34,145 nucleotides of DNA from Sphacelaria rigidula (lineage: Eukaryota; Phaeophyceae; Sphacelariales). Below the pieces are notes generated by a model that saw only the letters and a list, made by a program, of their open reading frames with translations, made no database searches and was not told where the DNA came from. Made by a program: the position numbers and the translations under genes. The stretch is taken from NCBI GenBank assembly GCA_964200075.2, contig CAXNAA020000027.1:1-34145 (forward strand). Reading direction: 5' to 3'. Each line of letters opens with the position of its first letter. Within the stretch, counting starts at the first letter, position 1. Shown here piece by piece: positions 8,780 through 18,667 of the stretch.

Positions 8780-9130
8780 CTTGATCAGGGAGTGCTCCAT
8801 CGGTATCAATTTGACCACGATAAGATCGTACTTAGTTCGGTATCTGCGGTAGGTTCTCCCCTTCTACTGTCTGGAAACGCGAAATCAATTTTTGCGTGCC
8901 ACAGAAGGATGACGGTTGTTCCGAAAACACAGGAGAGATCAAGAAATGATCTCGCCTTTGCAGAGATGCATCGAGTGGAGCGAAAATTGGCACCGCGGGC
9001 CAAGATCGGTGTGACGATGACCGTACCAAGGGAATCCAATTCAGGATCTGCGGCATTTTTAGTGTTCCTTCCATTTCAAGATGGAACATCAATTTTTGCA
9101 TGCCGCAGGAAACAATACCTGATCAAAAAG
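8780..9130 (-). repeat. Diverged tandem duplication, ~200-bp unit
   Basis: The stretch CAATTTTTGCRTGCC and the following 60-80 bases occur near 8887 and again near 9088 in direct orientation. In minus-strand translation the two copies give related peptides (MQKLMF...MPQI and TQKLIS...LPQI). It lies just beyond the RNase H end of the copia element, so it could be part of that element's 3' untranslated region or LTR. No second LTR copy was found. Confidence 0.4.
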
Positions 9131-9349
9131 ACATGAGCGACCTCATGAAATCAGATTGCCCGCAAAAAAAACATCGAGCGGAATGAGATTCGTACTGTGA
9201 GCTTAGATCAACTTTTCAGAGTCAATCGATGAAGGGGTGATACACGTTTTCTACTTAGTTTTGACCCTTCTTCTTTCGCCCTCCGGCTTTACTCTCCGTC
9301 GCAAACGAAAACGCATTTACCAACATTCCAGCTTACTCTGATGACACAC

Positions 9350-9545
9350 CCGCTCTTGCCTACAAGTTCAGCATAATCCCTCGTGAGATTCAAGTAGACC
9401 AACAATTTCGCCACTCCTGTCCAGCGTTTCTCGCGCAGAATATTCAAGTGGCGCGCCGGTTCTCAAACCACGCATTACTCGCCACATTCGTTTCCGCAAC
9501 CCCAGATAAATAGATTGCCCTCCCACGGCGTTGCGGGACAGATTG
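9350..9545 (-). pseudogene. Copia RNase H / RT C-terminal remnant
   Basis: One minus-strand frame reads ARHLNILREKRWTGV and AKLLVYLNLTRDYAELVGKSG. This matches the copia pattern of a Pro/Arg-x-His-Trp helix followed by a Leu-rich YLxxTxDY strand at the RT-RNase H junction. Just upstream, ATPWEGNLFIW resembles the family's PYRExxGxLxW motif. Stops and frame changes occur between the two. Confidence 0.6.
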
Positions 9546-9761
9546 ACGATTGTGTCCGCGCCCGTTGTCGATCTTTCCTCAACAACACTTGAAGCGGGGG
9601 TACCCGAGTAGTAAAGCGCGCCAAATACTCCAATCGTTCAGTCAATGAATATTATCCGCGTCATCGTCTTCTTGTACTTTCTGCGGTCACAACATTTCAG
9701 CCCAATTCATTTATCATTTCATCTTTGCAAAAAAACAAGTGAACCTTACACAAGGGCAAGG

Positions 9762-9950
9762 TTATAGGAGAGGGCATCTCTTGTCGAGTGTTACGTTCAC
9801 CTCATGAACCTCGTCCTTCGCTGCGCCGACCACAACATCGTTTACATGGACGAACGATTCTTCACACAACCCTCCTTCGTCCTCAACACGCAACGTTGCT
9901 TCGCTTTGTTGGGTCCCACTTCCCCCCAGCCGCGCAAGTGTTGCCTCGCG
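9762..9950 (-). pseudogene. Copia reverse transcriptase, catalytic (YVDD) region
   Basis: A 62-codon minus-strand frame reads REATLARLGG, then QQSEATLRVEDEGGL, then SFVHVNDVVVGAAKDEV and VTLDKRCPL before a stop. Copia RTs have a hydrophobic-YVDD box followed by a variable acidic loop and a helix ending near F/C-P-L. Here the box reads HVND, so one catalytic Asp is replaced by Asn and the enzyme would be dead. The preceding block at 9883-10128 is in another frame. Confidence 0.65.
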
Positions 9951-10128
9951 TTACTACATTCCAAAGTTCTCCAGCAGTGCCCAAAAAAAGGTTACCAATT
10001 GCAACCTGTCTGTTGATCCCACGAGATTTTTTTGGCTGCACTGTCTTGTAAGTGATCCCACCGTGCCCATCCAGAAGTTTTACGTGTGCATCAAACACCA
10101 TGTTTGCGCTGACGAATGCTGGTGCCAC
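9883..10128 (-). pseudogene. Copia reverse transcriptase, LYGLKQ region
   Basis: This minus-strand frame contains KLLDGHGGITYKTVQPKKS, then RGINRQ and GELWNVV. Copia RTs carry a G-K-x-V-x-L-x-K-S-L-Y-G-L-K-Q-x-x-R-x-W signature. TYKTVQPKKSRGINRQ followed by a Leu-Trp fits it, with the Tyr lost. The next conserved segment continues in a different frame at 9950, as expected for an old copy with indels. Confidence 0.6.
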
Positions 10129-10199
10129 ATCAAAATTACAGCACCTGCGAAAACCCTAACTGTAGCCTCGGTGTAAAGCACTCGAGAAATCGTGCAGAT

Positions 10200-10960
10200 G
10201 GAAACTTATTTCGCCGTGACCATTCGAATATGCTATGCACTCTCAACTCTTGAGCCCAGCGAGCGGAACACTCACCCACACTTCCACATCTTCACGTTGG
10301 TCTACTTCGTCAGCAATGCTCAGAGAGTTCCCCCTATGGCCTATATGCATACCAATCGCAGGAGGCTCCCTGGACTCAATTCCCTTCATTTCGCTGTGCT
10401 ATCATCGATCGAGTGGTGCCTGCCCCCAGTCAAAGTGAGGAACGTGAATTTTTCGAGGTTGGACCCGCGGCGAGTGTCACCATCCCTTCACCTCGCATTT
10501 ATCCTCCGCAAGCTTCCTCAGTAAAATCTTGACGACTACTTCCACGGTAACAATTTTATTTGCCCCCACCATCACCCTCGTCGCAGTACGCGTAAGCTTG
10601 AGATCGAGTGCCGTCCTGTGCCTCCCACTGCGTGTGCTCTGCCATCCGCGAAGGCAGAAACCACCCCTGGGTCAACGCAACACGGCGTTGCTCCGTCCTC
10701 GAGGTTGTAGAGCACCGCTATCTACCCCGCCGCTGTTTTGCTCGAAGGGGGGGGTTCGGAGACAGAAAATTGCGAAAGCGGGGACGACTTGCTTTTGACC
10801 AGCCCGCTACCGGCCGCGTTGCTCCCGCTGCTAGCCGGTGCCGTTTCAGTCGTTTCCCTCTTTCCGCAACCGACGGGATTTTCCTCAGTTTTCCCATCTT
10901 TCGTTGAGCACCTCTGTATCCTCATTTATGGAAATGGTGTGATGAAGAAGGAATGACGGT
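10200..10960 (-). pseudogene. Copia linker between integrase and RT (tentative)
   Basis: Minus-strand frames here are Ser/Glu/Pro/Gly-rich (10722-10925, ASSGSNAAGSGLVKSKSS), then YNLEDGATPCCVD and FADGRAHAVGGTG (about 10560-10700), then PPAIGMHIGHRGNSLSI (about 10260-10400). Low-complexity linkers are usual between copia integrase and RT. The middle piece also loosely resembles a retropepsin (DGAT, ADGR, GGTG), which would be out of order. It may be a fragment of another element or chance. Confidence 0.3.
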
Positions 10961-11489
10961 GATGATCGAAACCGGGGATCAGCTATTGAGAAATCGGTGA
11001 TACCACTGTGCTAAACAGTCAGCGCTAATATTCGAGCAAAGTGGGTGTCCGTGACATCCTCTGCACGTTCAACAGGGGTTGTTGAAGTCGTTTCGTTTCC
11101 CCCGCTGATAACGCGGGTCTGCGGTGTCATCCCCCGTCGTCACACGGGTCGGGGAAGACGAGGCTTACGTCATGGGAAACACGCCCGGCGTAGCTCCCGC
11201 CGCTGGAAATATTTTCACAGGTTTTCTCCCTCTCGACCCATCGCCGTCATATCTTGCAGAATCTGTTGCTCCCGGCGCAAAATCGCTCACTCTGTAGTTT
11301 CGGGGAGAGGAAGGAAAGAGGAGGTAAGTGGATACACGCAACCATGTTAGGCGCCGTGCTATGATTACTGATGCTGAGCTAGTGAGGACCCTCATTGCCT
11401 TCCGCGGGTATACCAGGGCGATCTTGACATACCAGCACTTCAATATTTTTCGCCGGAAGACTGTCAATTTCCTTTACCCTACGAGATCA

Positions 11490-11914
11490 GCGTTTATGGA
11501 ACGAAGATGAACCACTGTGAGGTGGGGACCCGTGCAACATCTCGTACCGCGACTTGTTTCTAGCGTTAGTATACATGGCAGTGCAATTCAAAGTACACCA
11601 CGTCCAGGTGGCCTTGCTTAGTCCAAGGTTTTCACTGCTGGGGGCAGTCTCATTTGAGTACATTACAGACGCCTGGATTGTTGTCGCGCAGCAAGCTGCC
11701 TAGACCACCCTCATCTCGCGCTCTGCAAGGTCGTTGATTTGCGGATAGTTACAAACCGTCTGCTCCTGCTTGATTTGTCCTCGCTACTTAGATCATCGGA
11801 CAAGCCCTCGGGCAATCCCCTCCGGGCCATCGCTATGCAACACAACAATATTTCAAGGAGCAGTCTTTGGAGATACTCAGGGTACTGCTGAGCCTCGTCT
11901 TTGGTGTACAGCAC
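11490..11914 (-). pseudogene. Copia integrase remnant
   Basis: Minus-strand translation gives YTKDEAQQYPEYLQRLLLE (about 11850-11910), like the copia integrase helix that follows the first catalytic Asp. Further on come TAPSSENLGLSKATW and RNKSRYEMLHGSPPH (about 11510-11680). These resemble the P-x-QNGxxER motif and the T-P-Y-E-x-x-x-G-x-x-P motif of the integrase C-terminal part. The Glu expected in QNGxxER reads Lys. Frames change between blocks. Confidence 0.55.
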
Positions 11915-11989
11915 ACCCTGTTCTCTAGCAAGTGATCATCCCAGACTATTATTTACCCCCTGCCCCTACAGACATAGCAAAATATCGTT

Positions 11990-12125
11990 GGTAGCAACGA
12001 CTTCACGGTTAGGACGAATAGAAACGTTATTCGTCTCATATCGCAGTAATCAACCATACGGTTCGTACACGAATTGTGATTCGTGAATGTTTCGGGCGTA
12101 TGATTCGTTCGACGCTTCATGAAAC
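11990..12125. repeat. Cluster of GATTCGT / ACGAATC inverted motifs
   Basis: AGGACGAATAGAAACGTTATTCGTC forms a short hairpin, and further copies of ATTCGT and ACGAAT follow within 130 bases. The same words mark the termini of the MITEs at 498 and 6502, so this may be a degraded or abortive member of that family next to the minisatellite. Confidence 0.35.
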
Positions 12126-12149
12126 CTACATATTCCCGCGTGGCCAATC

Positions 12150-12530
12150 ATGAGGCACACCGTTTATGGTACATGTTCCCTACTTTATGTTCATATGGTA
12201 CGAATCATATATACATGTTTCTCTCTCGCCATTCATACGGCCTGTACCCCATAAAGCTGTTTTCCATCTGTGACTTGTGAAAATATTGATCACGTGTACA
12301 ATATTCCCACCTTCCCCTCATACATCATGAACCACATGTGCATGTTTTCCACCTGTGATTCATTCGAGATTCACCAAGCGTACATGTTTTCCACTTGACG
12401 TCCATGCAGCATGAACCATATTTAGATTTTCTCCACTTTTCATTCCTGTGGCATAAACAATGTTTATCGCTTGATAATTGTGTGACATGAATCATGGGTA
12501 CATGTCTCCCACCTGTCATTTTCATGCAGC
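12150..12530. repeat. Degenerate ~42-bp minisatellite, left block
   Basis: The units follow a consensus close to ACATGTTTYCCACCTGTGAT followed by CATGCGRCATGAACCATAGGT. About nine diverged units are visible, for example CATGTTTTCCACCTGTGATT, CATGTTTTCCACTTGACGTC and CATGTCTCCCACCTGTCATT. The unit length of about 42 is a count by eye and varies by several bases. The block ends at about 12530, where unrelated sequence begins. The array resumes at 13285. Confidence 0.6.
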
Positions 12531-13284
12531 GCGGCTGTTCGGTAGCGCGGCCTACTTGCAGGCGGGATATGAGAACAAGAGCGTGCAGGTCGCGAACGCC
12601 TCCAAAGCAAGATCTACGAAAAAACAAATCCAAGTATTGTACTCACACGTAGCAGAACTTCAACTTGCACAGCACACGCATCTGCGTTCTCAGAGCGCTT
12701 CTATTATCTATTTCTTCTCCTGGGCTTTGTTATGACAGCCTTCGCAGTTTCATGTTGCGTTGTGGTACATTTGGTCCGAAATTACTGTATACAGCAGTAC
12801 GAAGATCTACGAAGAAAGCACCAGCACGGGTCGTCCCCGCACGTTCGAGGGAAATTTCGGGAAAAATTCTGCAGCAGGCACTACAGTCCACAGACTATAC
12901 GGTACAGCATAGCAGAGCACAGGAATAACCTGGGTGCCCAGAGCGATTCTTCTAGCTGTTCATTTCTCGGAGCTGAGCTATTCACGGCCTTCCTGTGGTT
13001 TCACGTTTCTTCTATGGTACACTTGGCCTGACCATAAAAAACAGTACCAAAACAGCTTCAGACAGCACCAGTACTGGAAGAGGTACTGGAAGAGTCATTG
13101 TCTTTTTTTTGCGTGAGCACTCCAACCACTCCGGCAGCGCACACTGAAGTCCGCAGATAGTACAGCACAAAAGAACACGGTACACGGCACTGTACAATCT
13201 GTATAGCAGACAAGAGATGATAGTAGTACCACAAAAACTTCCGTCCATACGGCAGGTATCATAGGTACATTGCATTTGGCCTCA
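12531..13284. other. Insertion inside the minisatellite with an internal tandem duplication
   Basis: About 750 bases interrupt the 42-bp array. Inside, two diverged direct copies of a ~250-bp segment can be aligned: the part near 12690-12830 (CTTCTATTATC, TTCGCAGTTTC, TGGTACATTTGG, AAAGCACCAG) recurs near 12945-13075 (TTCTTCTAGC, CCTTCCTGTGG, TGGTACACTTGG, CAGCACCAG). No coding or terminal repeats are evident, so whether it transposed or was amplified in place is open. Confidence 0.45.
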
Positions 13285-13640
13285 TCCATGCAGCGTAATC
13301 AGTTGTAAGTGTTTCCCACCTGTGATTTATGCGGGATGAACTATACGCACATGTTTCTCACCTGCCAATTATGCGGCGTGAATCATAGGTGAACTTTCCT
13401 CCCCCTTCATACATGCAGGACGAATCATAGGTATACTAATTCATGCGAGATGGATCGGGTGTAAGCGTTTCCCACCAGCGATTCGTACAGAACTTGTGTT
13501 TCGTGCATGTGTTGCAGTCTTGGTTCGTGTGACGCTACTTGGAGTGTACACATCCCCAATTCACGATTCGTGCGACACAATCTGACACGTACGATATCAC
13601 CATCCGTGATCCATGACGGAAAATTTGGTACATGATTCGA
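13285..13640. repeat. Degenerate ~42-bp minisatellite, right block
   Basis: This is the continuation of the array at 12150-12530, with the same unit words (GTGTTTCCCACCTGTGATTT, CATGTTTCTCACCTGCCAAT, GCGTTTCCCACCAGCGATTC). The units become less regular towards 13600. Both blocks lie inside the copia element, between its protease and integrase remnants. Confidence 0.55.
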
Positions 13641-13804
13641 ACTCAACAATCATGAGGAAACAACCGGAATGAACTCTGACTCCTCGGAACTACGAACGAT
13701 CTAGGGGCTGGAAAGGTCCCGGGGCAATCATAGCGTGAGCAGACACACAAAAGCCGCCACTGGTCGGGTCAATGCGGTAACCAGGCAGTTTTTAGACTCG
13801 ATTG

Positions 13805-14008
13805 TTATGGTTCTTCCATGATGTTGCCTGATAATTTCAACTTCACCCGTATTCGTCCACAGAAATGGTAGGCGTGTCCTCCGTCAGTAATCCGATTAGC
13901 GACCAATGGTGGCGACGCACACCGGATACGTAGTCTATGTGTCCCAAGTAGATCACAACCGGTAATCAGCCAGACAGAAAGGTCAGCTGTGAAATCCCCC
14001 TCACCCAC
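13805..14008 (-). pseudogene. Copia aspartic protease remnant
   Basis: The minus-strand frame reads FTADLSVWLITGCDLLGTH, then LVANRITDGGHAYHFCGRI and RVKLKLSG. Copia proteases have W-hydrophobic-x-DSG(A/C)-x-x-H, then an x-DG loop and a G-x-G-x-V-x-L strand. WLITGCD and the ITDGG-CGRIRVKL pair fit this layout, but the catalytic DSG has become TG, so it is inactive. It directly follows the zinc-knuckle candidate. Confidence 0.5.
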
Positions 14009-14121
14009 GGCACGATGAGTACTACCCCCCGCACACCGTGGGTACCCTCCCCTACAACTTGGTGTAGTCCGTCATTTGGCTAGTATCAGACGAGAAATGG
14101 TGGGCAGCCGCTGTATCAAAC

Positions 14122-14175
14122 ACATTTCACCGTCCGCTTGCCATTCATATCCCCTTCCGCATTACAAAACAAACA
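14122..14175 (-). pseudogene. Gag zinc knuckle remnant
   Basis: The minus-strand codons give CLFCNAEGDMNGKRTVKC. Retroviral-type knuckles are CxxCxxxGHxxxxC. Here the CxxC, the following Gly and a last Cys are kept, the His reads Asp, and four extra residues lie before the last Cys. This module binds RNA in the gag polyprotein. A few codons later a stop occurs, and the protease frame begins about 110 bases on. Confidence 0.45.
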
Positions 14176-14246
14176 CTCGCCTGCCGTGAAGTTGACGTTT
14201 GTAGCCACGATAGCGAATCTTCACGGCATCTGGACTCACAGGAACG

Positions 14247-15010
14247 TCACCACCACCTCCGTTGGTGACCGAGCCCATTGCCATAACCATGTTTCTCGTC
14301 CCCCTCCCGCCCCTGTTTCCTCAAATACATGTGCATCCTACGCACCAATTCACACAGCCTGCGGGGAATTGCGCGTGCGATGCGTTGCCACATACTCGCA
14401 TTGTCAACAGCGCTCCATCGGCGAGGCCGCGGTTTGGATATGATCCCAACCGTCTCCTCCTGCATGGTTTATTGAAGCTTTTCACTCCCCCTGCCCCCCT
14501 GATGTCACCTCCCTGTTATCCTGGGCAAATTCTGCTGGAGAGTACATGACTTGAAGCGTTTCCTCGAGATGGGACACACTGTCTCCCGTGAGAGGGCGCC
14601 CTCCGTGCCTCCCTAGTGTTGAGTATTTACCGGTGTATGTCATACTCGTTCCAAGCGGCAATGACGAATTTCGCCAGGAAAAGGTGTTCAGTAGAGCGAC
14701 AGAACTCAATCAATTCCTTCATCATACATTGGGGTCTTCAAACGAAAAATGAACAGATTCAACTTTACTGAGTAGCACCAGTCTTGGCTCCTCAAGTTTT
14801 TGAATCGTGGCGCTCTACCAACGCACGTCATGCGCCATGCTACACTAGGGGACCTTACTCAAAACAGAATATCGCTATCGACCTTAGATTGTACTCTTCC
14901 AGCTCCCAATAGTCCAGCTCTTACATGTGGCGCCACCATATCCTCACCGTGGCATTAAATGATGTAGAGAAAAGATCGTACCCCACACGTCAACGCCACT
15001 CGCACTGCGC
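14247..15010 (-). pseudogene. Probable gag region of the copia element
   Basis: This lies upstream of the zinc knuckle on the same strand. Frames include MKELIEFCRSTEHLFLAKF (near 14710), EETLQVMYSPAEFAQDNRE (about 14500-14580) and a Gly/Asn-rich tract before the knuckle. Copia gag has a helical domain followed by a basic or Gly-rich linker, so the order fits, but no single motif is diagnostic. Confidence 0.3.
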
Positions 15011-15843
15011 TAGCCAACGTAAAAACACAATTGATTCCCTTTCCCCCAGAAAGAAATTACGAACTCGTGCTCGCCGAGTTCAAACGCCGTGGTGCTCACA
15101 AAGAATTTCGGAACAAATGGTCTGGAAACAGAGCGGAAAGCAGAAATACCGAAATCTTTAGTAGCGTATACAGCGACCGACTGACGTTGTGGGCCAATGC
15201 CTCTAGCAGCGAAGCATCCGATCCCGTGCTTGCCCGCAGATGGGGCTCCCTCTTCGTACGTAACCGTCCATGCATCACGCAAGCCACAGCCGCTTCCTGC
15301 CTGCCTTGCGCAGTCCCTGTCACTTGTTGTACCAGCTCGCTCACCCGTACGCAGTTCGATCGCGATGGTCTTTCCAACAAGACCAATATAATCATCGCTA
15401 CCAAGATGCACCCACCTCTGCGCCTCTCAACCCCACTTCTTCTGAGTGCTCCTCACGAAGACTCTCCGCCCCACCGTCTCTGACGCTGCAGTTCTGTTTG
15501 CTTCAATTTCAGCTCGTTCGGCGACCTCGTGAACGTGCCCAGCTGGTTTGTGACCAGTTCCAGGCCATCTGTCACTTTTCGTTAGTTCTCTATAGGAACG
15601 GATCACCACCTCACGTTGCCATCGCGGACCCAATCGGCAAAAATCTTTAAAACACCGTTGTAATCGACGGCCCTTGGCAGCGCGGATAGCTTTTTTGCTC
15701 GTTGAAATAGAGAAGAGCAAAAGTAGAGCGAAAGCCTGGGTAGGGCACAAACCATGCTGTGTGCTGACATCACTGGCCAGTGTTATAAAATCCTTTTCTT
15801 CGCATATATAGGTCAAGCCCATCAGCCAAATCCCCGGGTACAA
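15010..15843 (-). CDS. Two overlapping unidentified minus-strand ORFs
   Basis: ORFs at 15427-15843 (139 codons) and 15010-15411 (134 codons) are consecutive on the minus strand. The first ends QKKWG; the second begins with a charged stretch (GLVGKTIAIELRTGERAG). The plus strand also has an open frame at 15031-15483 (RNYELVLAEFKRRGAHKEF) ending near a GTACGT donor, so the strand is unclear. They could be the gag N-terminus of the copia element or remains of another gene. No motif is recognised. Confidence 0.25.
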
Positions 15844-15849
15844 CCGTGT

Positions 15850-17070
15850 ATAATTCTACGCATCTCTCTGCTCACAAGAACTGGGTCGTCACTGGTGGCA
15901 TGCAGGGGGCAGGGGTTGCGGCGGAAATTTGAAGCAGTGTCACGTTGCTTCCGAGATGCTAGTGACAACTACTCTCGGGGGCGTGTCACTTTCATGTAAA
16001 CCAGAGAAGCATACATCGAGAAAGCGTATTTAACAGGCAACGAGCAGTACCTCCTAGGGTGCACTTGACCTCTAACGCCAACCTGGTACGTTGTCACTGC
16101 GCTTGAATATGCGGGAGTGAACACAAGTCGACTATAGTACGGCTTACCCGGAATCCAGTCATGTCTAATTCTTTGGTTTTCCGCTCCGCCCGAGCATTCT
16201 CCAGCTCCTTCTTGAGGGTCTCTTCGTCAGCAAAGTCGCCCTCACTGTCCTGACCACTCTAACCCGTGCGCAACCCAGAGTCCGACAAGGAAAAAACGGG
16301 AAATCCCAGAGCGTACTTCAAAAGGGCGCTCATGTGCATAAGAGGCATTTGCGCATAGCAGCCACGATACAGCAGCACCACGTGTAGACAACGAGGATGT
16401 CCTGTTCCTCATATTCCTTGTGAGTCAAGGCACCTGTGACACCTTCTACCATAGCCCCCCCCAAAAGCGCTTCGTTTGGGGACGTAAAATCTTCCGCGTA
16501 AATCGAAATACAAAAAGCTGAGCACAACGAGCAGCTGGGGATTCCCATGCTTGGGTTCGTTCTCGCCAATGTAGCCCATATGAGGCACTTTATGCAGCCT
16601 GAACCCGAACATCAGGCGTTGTATGACCATTTTTTTCGTGACACTCTTGGGCTGGTTTGGGGGGGAGGGAGGGAAGGGAAAGGGAGGGGCGGGGGGGGCT
16701 ATCGTTGAAATTTTCTTGTCATGCTGGGATTTGTGGCCTGTCAAAATTCGTCAGTAAGCCTTCGAAGGGAAAGGGGATGACTGGTGAATGTCCGACAAAA
16801 GACATGAAAATCTGTGAACTTGGACTTCACTTTCGACCCCACCCTCTCTCCTCAGCAGTCTCGAAGGATCAACCCACATGTTCCCCGGTACCTGCCTGAA
16901 AATAATTGAGCATTGGGTCAGTCTCTCGTAGGCCATTGACTTTCATCAGGTATCGATGTGCTTCCTACGACCTCATGTTCCCAAGACGGAAACCACGTTT
17001 CGGATAGAAATATTGCTATCATCGTGTTTGTCGGAAATCAAATCCACAAAATATATTCACACTTGCTATT
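15850..17070. other. No gene recognised; candidate location of the copia 5' LTR
   Basis: No long ORF, domain motif or duplicated segment matching the other flank of the copia element was found here. A G/A-rich run lies at 16655-16700. Short ORFs are scattered on both strands. Confidence 0.4.
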
Positions 17071-17402
17071 GGTTTACGAGCTGGGCCAACAGTACATCCC
17101 GCATTTGCATCTCCAACCATAACTCAAGTTTACCGAATCAGCTCGACTCGAGCGCATCGCTGTGAACTGCAGACAAGCCTGGTAATGCACGGCACCGCCT
17201 CTGGTCGATTGGCGAAGTTTTGGCGATTATGTTGTTGTACTGCATTGAGTACCGGGAACGTCTCGTGTCGTTGTGTGATGGTGGGAGAGAACCTCCCAGC
17301 CGACGGTCATGTATCACCGTAAGAGGGGGAAGTACTACCTCAAACCGTGCCAAACACCCCCCAGATGCAAGGCGCTATGCCAGATTTTGCGCGAAACAAA
17401 AA

Positions 17403-17475
17403 TGGTCGTGTCGGGATTCGAACTCGTGACCTCTGTAACAAGAGGCAGTTCAACCAGTTTGACCACCGGGTGCCA
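17403..17475 (-). tRNA. tRNA-like sequence (degenerate, probably not functional)
   Basis: The minus strand contains TGGTCAAACTGG, a good match to the polymerase III A box, and GAGTTCGAATCCC, a good match to the B box, at tRNA spacing over 73 nt. Between them CCTCT-TGTTAC-AGAGG forms an anticodon-like stem, but the loop has six bases. The acceptor arms do not pair and the T stem has two mismatches. It is therefore a tRNA-derived relic, perhaps a SINE head, inside transposon copy 1. The isotype cannot be assigned. Confidence 0.4.
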
Positions 17476-17493
17476 CACGAAAAATTGTATGCT

Positions 17494-17755
17494 GTGGGTA
17501 ATTCAAAGAGGTCGGCGCTGAAGTTTTGACATAATACTTTCATCATCACTACGCACAACATTTCTGGACGTGCATCCGTATATATTTTTTTTTCTTCACG
17601 GAGTTACAGCATTTTTCTAGTTTTTGCAGAAAATTCAAATCGCTTTAACTTCCTGTTTATTTGTTTTTTTCAATGCACCTCGAGAAATGTTGTGCGTAGT
17701 GATGATAAAAATGTTGTGTCAAAATTTCAGCGTCCAACTCTTCGGATTACCCACG
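17494..17755. repeat. Long hairpin within transposon copy 1
   Basis: The arm at 17494-17565 (GTGGGTAATTCAAAGAG to CACTACGCACAACATTTCT) is inverted at 17683-17755 with few mismatches and one small indel; ATCATCACTACGCACAACAT matches exactly. The loop is about 117 bases and T-rich. Copy 2 keeps the right-arm sequence (TCAAAATTTCAGCGTCC), but a matching left arm was not found. The hairpin may therefore be a nested foldback or a later inverted duplication. Confidence 0.75.
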
Positions 17756-18044
17756 GCATCGCCAAAATACATTCAAAAATCACTCTCGGCTGCCCCAGCG
17801 TGTACCAGTTTGACCGCGGCTGCGCGGCACTAGTCCTGGCGACGATACTCTGGAGCTACCAATCTGGCAGCGATAGATAGGCAGTAGTCGTTCGAGCTTC
17901 TTAAACGTGCAAACGTGCGAACTTGAGTTCCCATAGCTCAACAGGACATAATCTTTGATATTGAATCTTCACTACTATGACGAAGCACGATGTAGAGGAA
18001 AAGCAGCAGAACACAAACGGATGGCTCACAATACTTTCCCTTAC

Positions 18045-18476
18045 ATCAGCGATTGTATCTTCGCCGGCTCCCGCTCCGACCGAGCTCCCGCTTTCCGACG
18101 GTGGTGACGACGCACCATCACTTCCCGTCTCCCCTGCTTTATTGCGCCCGGACATGCGCCGTTGCGATGCTGCCGGGCCTTCGTTTCTACCTTCACGAGA
18201 AGAGGAAGAGGCTTCGCCGCCAGTCTGTCGAAGTGGTCGGTGGGTTGTGGCCGACGACGCAGAGCCCGCTCTGGTTGATAATGCCACAGCACGCTGTGGT
18301 CCGAACGACAACTGTGCGGGCGATGAAGCGTTGGCGGCTCGCGATCGCCGGGTTGAGCTACCGACCTGTGAGGGTGGTGACCTCATGATTTGGTCCTGGT
18401 TGTAAGGTGGTGTCGCTTGCGGCGATGCAGCTTTCCTCGCCCTTTTCGTTTGCGACTTGGAACCTAAGCCCGATGT
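18045..18476 (-). CDS. Ser/Arg/Gly-rich exon of an unidentified gene
   Basis: The minus-strand frame is open for exactly 144 codons between an acceptor (CGCCCTAG, AG at plus 18477-18478) and a donor GTAAGG (plus 18039-18044), phase 0 at both ends. An alternative acceptor CCCTCACAG falls within it, also in frame. The peptide has a basic patch (SQTKRARKAASPQ) and then Ser/Gly/Glu-rich sequence (GSDGASSPPSESGSS). That composition suits a disordered region of a nuclear protein or a retroelement gag. Plus-strand frames are also open but lack paired splice signals. It lies between two inverted transposon copies. Confidence 0.45.
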
Positions 18477-18667
18477 CTAGGGCGTTGCGACAGTTGACAT
18501 CCCAAGAGTGAGCGAAATTTGATTTCAACATGAAAAGCTTGGCGACAGGTCTGGATGAGCCTACTGAGGGTACCCTTACAGCAGGATTGGTGGGAGGTGG
18601 TGGGTATGGCTTAGAAGTTGCGAAAAGAAGAGAGCACGAAGAAAAATAGCACAGGCACCGTAGGCAA

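Larger units (their letters stand above)
9350..14710 (-). mobile_element. Decayed Ty1/copia LTR retrotransposon
   Basis: Minus-strand peptides occur in exactly the Ty1/copia order (gag zinc knuckle, protease, integrase, reverse transcriptase, RNase H). In copia elements integrase lies before reverse transcriptase, as here, unlike gypsy. Every domain is frameshifted or has stops, so no polyprotein can be made. Minus-strand ORFs at 15010-15843 may be further gag or 5' leader. The protease-integrase gap is filled by the minisatellite region at about 12.0-13.65 kb. No LTR pair, primer-binding site or target duplication was identified. The domain calls are motif-based. Confidence 0.7.
17075..17804 (+). 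mobile_element. TA-flanked inverted-repeat transposon, copy 1
   Basis: The left end is TA-CGAGCTGGGCCA and the right end reads GGCTGCCCCAGCGTG-TA, an inverted, diverged match. A second copy at 18935-19514 lies in the opposite orientation. The two align along several blocks: TTTACCGAAT, CTGTGAACTGCAGAC, TGTTGTRCTGCATTGAGTAC-like sequence, and TCAAAATTTCAGCGTCCA. TA on both sides suits Tc1/mariner-type insertion, but no transposase remains. This copy is about 150 bp longer than copy 2 and holds a tRNA-like stretch and a long hairpin. Confidence 0.65.

Noticed and set aside
8000-9200. 3' LTR of the copia element
   Set aside because: No matching segment was found on the gag side (15.8-17.0 kb), and no TG...CA borders or target duplication could be fixed.
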